NCBI GenBank assembly: GCA_013400975.1 | Contig: WBMZ01012770.1 | Location: 19,299 to 83,298, forward strand | Origin: Atrichornis clamosus | Lineage: Eukaryota; Chordata; Aves; Passeriformes; Menuridae | Direction: 5' to 3' | DNA length: 64,000 nucleotides | Shown here: piece after piece, positions 14,421 through 25,885 of the stretch | Numbering within the stretch: the first letter of the stretch is position 1 | How the letters are laid out: each line of letters starts with the position of its first letter | The notes under the pieces: generated by a model | The model's input: the letters and a program-made list of their open reading frames with translations, nothing else | What the model was told of the DNA's origin: nothing | Databases searched by the model: none | Position numbers and translations under genes: made by a program

Positions 14421-15835
14421 CCAGATGTGAAGAAAGGGTGCAGAGTCTTGAACTGCACCCATGCTGGAAAAAAAAAATCTTGTCAGAAAGTCTGGGATAA
14501 CAGTAGACACCTCTGTTACTTCCCCACTATTCTCTCTCTACCAAAAAAAACCCAAGGAAACACGGCATAAATGAACAGTATGTTAATAATTCTTTTTTAA
14601 GAAAGAGATTTCAGTTTTATTATAGAACTTCATACAAAAGGCACATTCTGAACTTGCCACTGATTTCCATGGACCTAAAGCAGTGTTTCTTACACCCAGT
14701 CAGAGTGGCTGCATTCATCTCCTAAGGATATTGTGTGCAGCCACCACAGAAAAACATACTTTCCATATTCAGTTGTCTTTTGGGCACTGCTGTGGCTGGC
14801 TTAGATTGGCTGTGACTAAATAGGTGGTCACAGGAACACCAAGCATAAAATCTTCTGACCTGAAATGATTGGCAGAAGAGAAGGCTCTGTCCCAGGCTCT
14901 TTAAAACAAGCATACCATAACCTTGGTTACCTAGTTGCCCATGTGTATGTATTCCTGTCAATTCTTGGATCGTCTGGGAAGAATACCTATCCATAGCTCA
15001 GGGTTTAATTTTAATTCACAGATAATTTGTATGTATGGGAAGCAGTCAAACATTTCTGAATGAGAGGTGATAAATGGAAGCAAGAACCACGGAAGATACT
15101 GAGCTCATCCATTTCTTATTGATGTCAGATCAAGATCCAGTGCTTTCCTGGGAAATGCACTCTATGCAAATTAGGTCCATGGAGTCACCAGCGAAGTGAA
15201 ACACACAGGCTAGTGCTATGTAAATGGACGGGCTTTCTGCCCGTGCTGGCTGAATCTGTGATAGCAGAACAGCTGAGCAAATGCCCTTCAACACCATTTG
15301 TTACCAAAGGGGCTGCTGTTCCGCAGTGATCTCTCTGTACATCCAGGTAAGCGCACTTTGGGTCTCATCTTGTGGCAGGCACATTGACTTGGAAGAGAGA
15401 ACATTCAAACTGAATTTCATGGCTGGCCTTTGCCTCCAGCATGATTCTGGGCAGGGAGTGGGGGTGGCATGTTTTTCACCCAGCTTCACATGCCAGAGTT
15501 TGAATCAGTTCTCTCAGAGCTTCCTTTACTCTACATGGAGAAAACCAGCCAACATCTATAACACATTTATCTATCTCTTTCAGACATCAGCGGTGGAGAA
15601 GTTTATATTTAGTCAGATGAAACTGACACTTAGCAGCAGATTTTAAATTGTGTTAAGATGTCTGATGATGCAGATGAATACATAGTGGATATATCAAAAA
15701 ATAGTGGAGATCATTCTCGGCTGTTTTCTGTTCCCTGAGGAGGCAAAACCCCTTTAACAATCAGTCTCCGAGCCTCTGGGCTAGTGATGCTTGTCTACGG
15801 GGCATAGGAGCCTTAGGTGCTGGATATCTACACTG

Positions 15836-16949
15836 CTAACTGGTGGGGAGGGTTGCTAGCAGCTTTGGCCTGACCCATACAACATTCTTTTGGACGTTCC
15901 CTGGGCAGAGTTGGGGTGTTAAAGGTAGACCAGGTGTCATTGTTGGTAAGTGCCTTGGATGAGGCCCTGTAATAGAGTCTGAGTGGTGCTGGTAGTGTGA
16001 CATAGGTCCTCCTGGCTGAGTAGTCTGCAGTGCTGTAGAATGGCTGCAGCCATGTCTGTAGCTGGTTGCTCCCTGTTCCTTGTTTATTAAATCACAGCCA
16101 TAGTATTCCCCGCCTCGGAATTGTTTATAAGTGTAAGTTAAAGCTTGTGGAAGTGTTCCCAGACAGGGTAGTTTACAGCCAGAGTAGTTCCTTGGTCTGT
16201 TTTGCACACAGCTGTAGAAATGCTTGTGACTTTATCACTGGGGAAGACTGGGGTGGGGGAAGGTAGATATGTCAGCCGGTAGAAAGAGGGAGGTGGCAGC
16301 AACTGCTTTAAACCAGCATTGCTGCCAGAAACTTGTTCTCCAAATGACCCCCTCTCGACTTCACCTGCCAATTCAGGGTCATTTGAATAGTTCAGTATAT
16401 TGGCTTCAGGGAGCTCTGGAATAAAGGCTTTCCTTAAAAAAACTCAGACCTTAGTCAGATAAAACTCCCACTCATGCCCCAGGGAGTTTTGCATGACGAA
16501 GGATTACAGGATGGTGTCTCAGCTTTACAGTGTGTACTGGCTGTAGCTGCTTTTTAGTTTTGTGGATGAGTAAAGGCTGTGCCCATTTATAAGAAAACTT
16601 GGTTTCCGTTTGCTCCCACTCAGTTTGCTGAAAACTTTATCATCCTCTTTATAGGCTAGAGATGGGGCTTTTGAGGAACCTACAGGTGAGGAAGAAGAGC
16701 ACCCACCAGAAGGAGGTGTCTTGGGAGAGTGTGGGGAAGGAGAGGGCTTTGAGGATCTCAGCAGGCAAGCAGTGGCATCTCAGAATTGTAAGTTGCCCAC
16801 ACTATTCCCCAGGTGGGCCCCAAGGTTTCAGAGGTGAGGAGCTGCTCTGCCGTGGCAGGATTGCTGTTAAGCCTGAGCTCAGTTGTGAGTCTGTTCAGTG
16901 TTTGGGGATCCTGAGGTGCTTTCTTCCCCTCCTCTTGTGTGACAGGTAC
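15836..16949 (-). pseudogene. Possible decayed coding sequence, unidentified Ser/Pro-rich protein
   Basis: Reading the minus strand from about 16949 downwards gives a chain of protein-like segments broken by frameshifts and stops. The first, from 16949 to a stop near 16768, contains EGKKAPQDPQTLNRL. A second frame (about 16775-16528) is Ser/Pro/Lys-rich with PSPHSPKTPPSGG and GSKRKPSFLINGHSLYSS. A third (about 16450-16138) contains IPELPEANILNYSNDPELAG and LLPPPSFYR. A fourth (16207-15836) contains TYTYKQFRGGEYYGCDLINK and HYQHHSDSITGPHPRHLP. The low-complexity nuclear-protein flavour suggests a dead retrocopy or decayed exon of a chromatin- or transcription-related gene, but I do not recognise the parent. 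No poly-A tract or target duplication was found. Frame switching can produce open segments by chance, so confidence is low. Confidence 0.3.
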
Positions 16950-19900
16950 GCTGCATCATGCCTTTAGTTTCTCTGATTCTGCGATTACTCATTGTTATTT
17001 TGTGTGAGCAAAGCCGGCAGGTGTTACAATACCTTACCTGTCAGCACGTCCTGCAGTTTCTGTTTCCTTGGATGAAACAGTAAAGCAGTCACTTCAGGGC
17101 CAGAGAACTGGGTCTCATTTCGTCAGCTGGAAGGTGACTAGTTAAAATCTAACTAGCAGTCTCACACCCAGTGCCTGACAGGAACAGTCTTTGAAGACTA
17201 TTAAGAAAATAAAAATTCCCTGCTCTGTCATGTAATGGAAATGAGTATACTTCAACAGCCATCCCCTCTAATCTGTTAGCCAGCCCTTAGCAGCTTACCA
17301 AGCCTGTATTTAACCTATTTCCCTAATGGCAATTAAGAAATGTTTTCATTTCCCAGGGAGAGGATTGCCAATGAAATCCCCCTCTCCCCCCCAATCCCCA
17401 TCCTGTGGCTCTGTTCTGTCCCTCCGCTTCCCCACACCCCATCTCCTTCTTCCTTAGCCCAAGGCATCCAAAGCATTCCCTGTGTGTTTGGGTAGCATGC
17501 AGTGAGGAAGAAATGATTAAGCAGCTGAATGTTTGAAATCCAGCTAAATGCACCGATTATTATCTGCTTAGGGCTTTCTTATCTCGAACTGTGTGGTGCT
17601 TAATGGTAGGCCCATTGTTTTCAGCTCAAAGGTATTAATGAAGGAATCAGGGCAGCAGGCTGATGTCATAGGTGGCTGAAAGGTGACTTGTGCACTGATT
17701 TCCCTTACTCCACCCCTTCGTAAATGCCTTCCAACTAGTTCAGAAGAAGGGTTAGTATTTTTAGAGTGGAGGGGAAAAAAAGAAAGAAGCAAGCAGCCCA
17801 GGTTGCATTTGTGTGTCTGGTAAAAGGATTGCAGAGGCTCCTAAATATCCTGCTTAAAAGATGTGCTCTCTGAGCTTCTGCTCTACTTTCTCACTTCATA
17901 GAGGCTCTGAACTGTTGGCGCAGGTCTCAGCGTGAAAGCGGTCAGCCAGCCCTTGTTCACTCCTGCCCTAGGCACTGACCAGCAGACTACACTTGATGTC
18001 CTGACCTATATCCAAGGTGAGGTTTCCACTTAGTGTTTTCCGAGCAAAGAAAGAGCTGTGTAAGCAGCTGCCACCAAGGATGGTTTCTTGAGGTGGATGA
18101 AGCCCTCAGGATGATGCACAATTTAAGAAAGTGCTTTTGTAGTCAAGTTATCAGCTGTACTTTTTGTCACTTTTCCAAGTTAAATCTTTTTTTCTTTTTT
18201 TTAAATGTACGTAGTTGTTAGATGAAAAGTGGTGTATGTTTTGTGAAGAGCGACTCTTCTCTCTCGGGTGGGATATTGTCAGTGCATTCTGTTTTCTATT
18301 ACACAACACAAGCAGGAAAAGAGGTAAAGATTCAAAATAAATTAAATTTCATTGTCATTGGTTGTATTTTATTCATACACTGTTATTACTATAATTCTTT
18401 TTGTGAGAGATTTAATCAGGTATTCCTGCCCTTTTTGTCATAGACATGAAAAACATGCTTCTTTCTTTGACTTAAAGTACTGCTCTACATGGTAGAACTT
18501 TGGCATCACACTCCTGCAAAAATGCTAAAATTTCTTCAAGGTTTTTTTTTTTATGGACCCACCTAAGAATTTGAGGAAATATGTGCTACCAGAAAATGAC
18601 TTGTGGAGTTTTCGTGATTTATCGAACAATAAAAGAAAAAGAGCTTTTAAAGAGCAGTGTCATAGGGCAGCAGGTAAAGAGTTCTTGTGTGCATACATAT
18701 CCAAGCAGGTCTCAGACAAGAATAAAAAATAATGCACTTTATTTTTCTGCAATAAGTATGTTAATCAGAGTCTTTATGACTACAGTTATGTCTTTGCTGG
18801 CATGTGATTCATAAGATAGGATTTCTTTTTTAAACAAATGAGTGAAGAGTTTAGTCCTCGTTCATATTTTTGATTGGTTTTGTTTATTTTTCTCAACTTC
18901 AGTTTAGTTTTGGTTTGATGAATATGCAGTAGCTTTCACTGTTCACTGGAGTATTTTGCGCCTGTGAAGGAGCTGTCTAAATAGTCCACAAGCAAAGACT
19001 AGACATTGCAAGAGAAAGCAGAAAGAGTAACACCAAATACCCATATGTGCATCAAAGCCAGCTGCTCTTTTGGATAAGATTTACCTAATGGGAAATCATC
19101 GAACACAAAAATGCTCCCTTCAATTTTTTTTCTGAGGGAAAATGAACTGCACTGCACTAGATTGATATGGAGTTTTTTTTTTCTGTTTTGACTTGCTAGC
19201 TCATGGGTTTGGTTTAGGGGGGAGGGGTGGGGTTTTTGGTGGGGTTTTTTTTGCCAGTGGAATGGTTGAGTGAACTGACCGGCACTTCCAGTCCCATCCT
19301 CTCCCATCCCCTCCTGTTCCCCTCCCCGCTTCTGTAGGTTCAGCAGTAAAAACCTATTGAAATGTGAGATCACCAAACTGAAGCAATCAGTCTGAAATGA
19401 TTAAGGAAGATGACTACTCTTTTCTTCAGATGACCAAAAGTCATCTTGTTCAGAGTTCCTTATCTTCAAGGTGCTATTTCACAACTGTTTCTGTCTTTCT
19501 AAGTGTGTGTTTCCTGTTAAAATCTGAGGACTTTACGTCGTAGGTAAGCTTGTATGTTGAAACCATCATCAGCAGTTATAAAGATTGGGGTCTGTCTTTC
19601 TTTTAAAATTATGTTGAATTTTTTAAAAGGAAAAAGTGTTTGTTTATTTTTTCAGTAATTTAGCAGATTATGTGTCAAGCTCAGAGTGTAATTTTGTTTG
19701 CTGAACTTATCTTAAACCTCAGGAGGGGAGGAAGGGTCTGTTTAAAGGTCAAAGCATTTCAAGATTTCAATTCAGTATCTTTTTTACCTTTAAAGTTTTC
19801 CCTTACCCCACCCAGACCTCGGACCTTAGAAGCTTTCAGATGCCTTACGTGTGTTCATCCTGTACTGAAATTTTTGAAACAGCTCTACATTAAATGCCAG

Positions 19901-20117
19901 AATAGTTAAATATTCACATACATATTATTATCATCTGCTGTGCACAAACACTTATCTGGCAAAAAATTCAGTGTTTGAGGTTAGGGGAGAATGCTGGAGC
20001 TGACAAAATTCAGATGCTAATGATAATTAATTTATGTAGTGGCAAAGATAGGTGCACTGCCAGGTGCTTTACAGGCAGATAAGATCTGGTTTCTGCTTCA
20101 GTGAGTTTACAATCTGA
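16950..20117. other. Gene-free intergenic sequence
   Basis: No supported exon. A T/G-rich area near 19177-19252 contains a G-run cluster listed separately. The stretch just before 20118, about 20030-20117, contains words such as CCAGGTGCTTTACAGGCAGA and GAGTTTACAATCTGA, which resemble the end of an ancient amniote interspersed repeat, but I cannot name the family. Confidence 0.5.
19217..19244 (+). other. Putative G-quadruplex motif
   Basis: Four runs of at least four guanines occur within 28 bases on the + strand, separated by A, T and a TTTTTGGT loop. This meets the usual four-tract pattern for an intramolecular G-quadruplex. It lies in non-coding sequence with no gene nearby, so any role is unknown. 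Confidence 0.5.
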
Positions 20118-20205
20118 GGCCCCGGTTTTGCAAATAGCTATGCACATGAGTTATGCCACCGAGTGCAGTGACACTACTCATGCATGTGAAGTTACTCACC
20201 TGTAG
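20118..20205. mobile_element. MITE-like palindromic repeat remnant, copy 1
   Basis: The segment begins GGCCCCGGTTTTGCAAA and continues with words such as TATGCACATGAG, ACTACTCATGCATGTGAAG and TTACTCACC. The same order is seen, better preserved, in two other copies at 23791 and 25257. The central part reads as an imperfect inverted repeat. It matches the pattern of old palindromic MITE-like repeats common in reptile genomes (Chompy-like); the family name is from memory. Confidence 0.5.
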
Positions 20206-23200
20206 TGAGCCTATCTGTGTACAGTTTCAACTGCGTTAGCTTTGCAATTGATTGTGAGGTGAGTCAGTAGTTGTTCAGGCTGATAATTGCAGTTATTTAA
20301 TAAGCGCTGCAAGTTGGAAGTTAAAGAAAAAATACAGGAGTCGCTTTTCCTTAAGGGAATTGAAAACTCAGATTTTTCTGGGAAGTTTTTCAGGATGCAA
20401 ACAATCCATGTTAGATCTGGCACTTTAATGCCACACTGGTTTAAATTATGTCTATTTGCTTACAAATCACAGAGGAGAAAAAAAATCACCCATTAATTGG
20501 AAGGGAAAAGTGTTATTCCCCTTCCTCATTTGTCGTGATGCTGATCTTGGGGCCACATTAAGAGTGTTTCCAGTGAAATTACTTTCAAGTCTGGGAAGAA
20601 GTAATCAGCAGAGGCCTTGGTAGCTGTAAATTTGTGGCAACAGTCCCTAATTCATCTTGTAATTCTATGACAGGCTCTGAATTGCCGTATTTGGCCAGGG
20701 ATCACCTCAGTGGACAGTTAATGAAAGACCAGAGGGAACTTGAAGGTCAGTCACATGGAATTCTTTTTCTTCCTGGTTGTGTCTTTTTTTATTGCAACCT
20801 ATCTTTCTTTATATAATTTCTTAAAGAAAATCCTTTTTTGTTTCTTTTCTGGCAAAGGCAAATATATGCCTCTTTGTTTATCTGCCTTCTTTCCTTGAAG
20901 AATTTACAAGACAGCCCAAAATATCTCAAAATTGACATTTCTCTTGAAATTGCTAGACAGAATTATACTCTAGCCAATTTCTGTTTCTTGTCTGCGTGTG
21001 GTCATGAGAATAAAACAGCAACAGATGCTGCAACCAGGTATGTTTTTGAGAATGGAATTTGTACATTGACACATTAATCTCAGTACAGTGAGAAGACTGT
21101 AGTTATTTGCACCCACTCAGAATAAATGAGTTTGAACTTCAGAAAGCCATGAGACTAATCAAAATAACTCCAGAAAATGCATTTGGGTCTGCTGGGTTCA
21201 GACTAACCAGCAGAGAAGCTGGAATAGCATTTGTTTGTTGCAACACTTTAGTAAATGTGGGCTGATTTATCAAAACACAGGATTTTCTTGTGACATATGT
21301 AGCATTACAGACATGTTGAAAAAAATAAAAACAAAGAAGGGTCATGGAATAAAAATCATAATTGCCTTTTCTTTTTCTTCTTTCATCTTATTTAATAAAA
21401 TAAGTTCCTGTTAACACTATTTTCTCTTTTTCAGGATCTTTTCTTTCTTTGGAGGACATCAGTCTTATCTCTTGCTTTATTTCATCCACTGACTCTCAGA
21501 GTACCTTCGGTCTTAATCTTCCCTCTCTAGCTTATGTCTTCAACCTTTTTGCCTCTTTTTTCTGTCCTTTTCATATCGTATTTTTAATCTCTCCTTTATT
21601 TTGACTTCCATTCCAAATACAGTGTCTTCCCACCCCAGAGTTCATTTCCCCTGTACAGCTTTTGTCAGAAAAAAACATTCGTAGGGCTCAGCATAATCTG
21701 GCACTTGAAGATCAAGTATTTTGAATGATGACTCTGGTTTCAGGGAAAAAGAAAGTGTTGGTGGATGAAGTAGTGTCTTTTTCAGCATCTGATCTCCTTT
21801 CATTCACAACAAGATCACTGCTACTTCCTCTCAGGTTGAATTCAAAATCCTTTGCAACTCTTAGGAAGCTTCATTTTTCATTAAACTAAGCCTACAAAGT
21901 GGGGAGAAATGGGAGATAGGAAAAACAGGTAGAGAAGTCTACTTTCTGCCTGGTTTACAAGGGAAAATTTAAAAAATATTTAGGGGTGAGTTTATTTTTC
22001 AAAGTACCTTCAATTTAAGCTAGTGGTAAGAATTAACTGCATTTTAATGGTTATCATCTAGTCAAGGATGCCCTTACTATAAGGAGAGTAGAATGAGCTT
22101 TTCTGTTTGTGAACTTGGGATTCCACGTCACTTTTTGAATAGGCTTCTGAAGCACACATCCTTTTGACTGCCTCTGAGACAGCAGAGGTCATTAGCAGCT
22201 GCAGGACGTGCTACTTAGCTGTGCCTCCCTTGGGTGGTGGGATGTATCTTGCGCACCTTGTGACTGTGGCCGCTTGTCACTTACCAGAACCGGGGGATTT
22301 CCAGCGACAACACTTTTGCAGATCACAGGCAAGCAGAGCACCGATGTGGTGTCGAAAGCAAGGTGATGCCTCCTAACTTGGTTGTGCTGTTGCATCTGTA
22401 CAGAGAAAAAGGTGGTTTGTCCATATAGAACCCTTTGAAAATGACGCCAATACAATCTTAGCCAAGTCTGTGGAACAAAAATGGTCGTTGTTCTTGCACA
22501 AGCCAATGTGGGGAACAAGGTGGCCTCTCATGCTGTTAACAACACCACATTTCTACACATGCTGAGTTTCCAGTATTTGTACAAGAAGCTGCTCTGTGAA
22601 GATTGATTGGAAGTGATCAAGACTGCTTTGCATCTCAATTTTGCATATTTCGGTTTAAATCAGGATAAACCAGCATATTTGAAATGCTGGGTTTGCCAGT
22701 AACAAAATTGGTTGAAGAAGGACATGAAAATCTTCTGTTTGTGTGTAGAAGTCTATTGTCAATTTAATATAACTGAGTGTCATAACACATCATATGTTAT
22801 GTGTTTATAAAGTACTTTTATTAATGGTGTAAAAAAATCCAGTAACAACCCAAGAAACTTCTCATTATGAGAGGAGAAAATACTGGTGCTTTTCCTGACA
22901 GTGTTTCTTTTCATGAGGGATTCCTCTATGTAACACTAATCAAGTCCATTCAGAAAGGTCTTAATTAATTTAATTAAAATCTGTCAGATCAAACTGATTA
23001 GCCTGACATCCCGCCTGGTGGGAGGAAGGAGGCTGGTACACGCATTCTAAGTGTGTTGAGGTGGGCTTGCTGCTTGCAATCAGAGACTGCTGTGGTGATC
23101 AAAGCCATCTTTCATTGTCGTCAGAATAAACGTTATGGCTTCCCTAGGCAAATGATCCAGTTTCTTTTTGTTAGAAAATACTTTATACCTCCACAGCCCT

Positions 23201-23790
23201 GGCAGCTCAGCAGGCACAGCAGGTTCCTGGCTCTGTATGTGGTTGCAGGGGAGCATTGGGTGATCTTTTCTACCCTCCTGACAACGGGAATACAGCTTAA
23301 ACTTTTCTCATCCCTTCACCATCCTCTGTCTGAGCCACTGGCCATGGCCGCTGCCGCACAGGCAGGAGACAGAGGCCGTGTCGACAGGGTGACTGTGCAT
23401 TTGGTGCTGAGCGCGGGTGTTGCTGTGGCAGAGCCTGCCGAGGAGTGGTGTGTCCACGTGGGGCATCTTCCTTTTGCGGACTGAACTGAGGTGCGAGCCG
23501 AGAAAATAAACTCCCTGCTATCTGGATGTGCTCGTCCAAAATATGAGGAACTACCTCAACCACGTAAGCTTCTTAATCCTGCAGCTGCTAATAATGATGT
23601 GTGGTTTCTATGGCAAACATCAGGGCAGCCAGTGCAATCTGTGTCTCTAGGTCTTTCCACTTCCCCTACCCCACACATGTACTTAGGGAGTACCTCTCAT
23701 CTTCAAAGATTTTAATAAACACTTTTATCCATCGTTATAGTGGGATGGATCCATCAAAAGGGTAATAGCTAGTAAATACTCCATTTTTTA

Positions 23791-23910
23791 GGCCCCAATC
23801 CTGCAGGCGCTTAGGCATATGTTTTAGCTTTGTGTGCCATAATTCAGGCTTCAGTGGAACCATTCACAGTACATGAAGCTAAGCATATGTGTAAGTTAGG
23901 AATTGTAAAG
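23791..23910. mobile_element. MITE-like palindromic repeat remnant, copy 2
   Basis: It starts GGCCCCAATCCTGCAGGCGC directly after a TTA trinucleotide (23788-23790). Arms TTAGGCATATG and CTAAGCATATGTGTAAG flank a central TCAGTGGAACCATTCACAG, giving an imperfect foldback. The distal terminal repeat has decayed. Same family as the copies at 20118 and 25257. Confidence 0.6.
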
Positions 23911-25256
23911 ATTAAATGGCATTCCTGTTAGCTAGAAATCAAAAGGTAGATGAAAACAGTGACTCCAACTACAGAGGAAATGCAGTTCCTGAAGGAAGAG
24001 CAGCAGCAGCAGCTGACATGAAAGACTTGCCAACAGAAGACCTGTCAGTGACACGTGTTTGGTCTTTATTTGTGAGAGGGACTCTTCTCCTGGCAAAATG
24101 CCAACAGGCCAGTTTCTCTAAGCGTGGAATTCATCTGGAGCATCGAGTTCCATTTGCGTGGGCACACACCTACTGAAAGCATCTTTTTACAGTTTAGAAG
24201 TATGTATCCGATTTAAGTACTTGGGCTTGAACAGATTTTTGCCAGGAAATGATAGATTGTTGGAAGAAATAGAACGTAAGTTTCATCTGCAGATGTTTTT
24301 CCTGACTTACACGTTCGCGGTACTTTCTGGCTATGTCAGTTGAATTGATACCCATATCCTTGAAAGAGGCAAGGTAGTTTTAATCTGAACAGTGAGCCTG
24401 CAGCAAAAAGGGTGTGTTTGGTCAGTTTAGGATCCTACAACTGGAGGAAGATGCTTTATGGAATGATGCTTTGTGGTGATAAGGATAGGGCCGACAAATA
24501 GATGGAAATAAGTCACTAGCCAATATATTTGTCCTTATTTTTAAAATGAGGTAGTATTTTGCTTTCTCTGCTAAGCCTAAGCTTACATATTTAGACATAT
24601 TTTCCCCTACCTGCCAAGGGCTTCTTTGATCCTGATCTTGTATTTTCTCCACACTGGCCCAAGGATCCACCCATGATGAGAGTTTTTAGCAAGAGAATGT
24701 ATTGCACAGTACACATGGTCTCTGTTAAGGATGCCTAAACTCAAGCAGTTCTTCTAGCAGAGTACCAGAGTCTATCTCTTTTTTTTCCTCCTTGTTTTCA
24801 CTATGGAGTCCTTCCCTGGCATATTCCCAAATTCTCCATTAATCTTCTCTTAAGATAATGTGCAACTGAGTTCTATTCAACTGTACTCATTAAATTGGAT
24901 TCTGCTCTAAATTTGCGGTTTTTTCTAATCATCAGGTGCCTAGGTTGAAAAATTTCAAGGTTCCTGTCGTGGGACTGAGACTGAGTGGTAGGTTCTGTAC
25001 TTTGCTATAATGCATATTTTTAGACATAAATGGACAACAAGAAGGAATTTTTGAAGATATATTTTTAGTAAGATTTTATAAAATTTGTTTCTTTCAATGC
25101 AACAACTATACTAGCTGGATGTACTACTTGAATCAAAGTGATTTTTACTTTTTTCTTCATCTTTTGCATTCAGCTAACCTAATACTTTGAGGAAATAACA
25201 CTGGACATTATTGATCTATTTTTTTCTTTTCTTCCTGGCTCCTAGGTCACAGTTTA

Positions 25257-25410
25257 GGCCCTAGTTCAGCAAAGTACTTAAGAAGAGGCTTATCTTTAAG
25301 CACATGTTCAAGTCTCAGCAGAGTAAATGAGAATTAAGCAAATACTTAAGTACTTTACTGAATAGGGATAGAATTAAGCATGTAGTTGAATGTTTTGCTG
25401 AATCAGGGCC
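25257..25410. mobile_element. MITE-like element with terminal inverted repeats and TTA target duplication, copy 3
   Basis: Left end GGCCCTAGTTCAGCAAAGTA and right end TTTTGCTGAATCAGGGCC are inverted copies. The 154-bp element is flanked on both sides by TTA (25254-25256 and 25411-25413), the three-base target duplication typical of PIF/Harbinger-type DNA transposons. Inside are diverged repeats of a motif around AAGCACATG / AATACTTAAGTACTT, and a near-duplicate of the right end (TACTTTACTGAATAGGG) about 40 bases before the terminus. There is no coding capacity, so it is a non-autonomous element. It resembles the Chompy-like MITEs reported from crocodilians and turtles. Confidence 0.65.
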
Positions 25411-25739
25411 TTAAAATTAAAAATTAATCTTATTTGTGCTACGAAGATTGAAAAGCTATGCACTAGATTTGGATCTTGAATTAATATAAACCAGGAAGAG
25501 GGTAGCACCAACTGTCACAAGGAGAGGGGTGTATAGGTGTAAGAATGGGGTAAAGCTGGGGTTGTTAAAATTGTGGGTAGGACATGGGAGAGATGTGCTT
25601 TCTGTTCCTATGTCTGTTTCAGGATAAATTACTGGAGATTGGCATTCCTTTGTGTTTCAGTCCCGGTGCTGGTGAGCCCTGGCATACATAAAAAGTTCTG
25701 TAATGTTAATAGCTGCCATGCTAAGTCTGAAGTTGCAGG

Positions 25740-25885
25740 AGAAGGGACTTAATCTTTCTAAGCCTCAACACATACTCTATTTGTCCTGTGAAGTGAAGGT
25801 AATGCCACTTCCCTTCTTTCAAAGGGAAATCTGATGAGGTTTCTTTCTACATGTTAACGTGATGCCTGGCACAGTGCTCTTGCTT
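25740..25885 (+). mobile_element. MIR/L2-like ancient repeat remnant
   Basis: The order of words, GGGACTTAATCTTTCTAAGCC, then AAGTGAAGGTAATGCCACTT, then GATGCCTGGCACAGTGC, follows the 3' half of MIR-type CORE-SINEs (ACTTAACCTCTCTGTGCC, AATGGGGATAATA and CAGTGCCTGGCACA in the usual consensus). It is heavily diverged; exact limits are uncertain. Confidence 0.45.

Larger units (their letters stand above)
1..15759. other. Gene-free intergenic sequence
   Basis: No coding exon could be supported. The open frames on both strands are short (under about 130 codons), lack recognisable domains and are not linked by convincing splice sites. The sequence is AT-rich with scattered homopolymer runs (for example poly-T near 6117-6134 and an A-rich run near 12463-12488) and a GGTTT-rich stretch near 11612-11640. 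No recent LINE or LTR copy was recognised. The position, far upstream of PRDM1 on the same strand, fits the known gene-poor interval next to that gene; this placement is inference. Confidence 0.6.
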
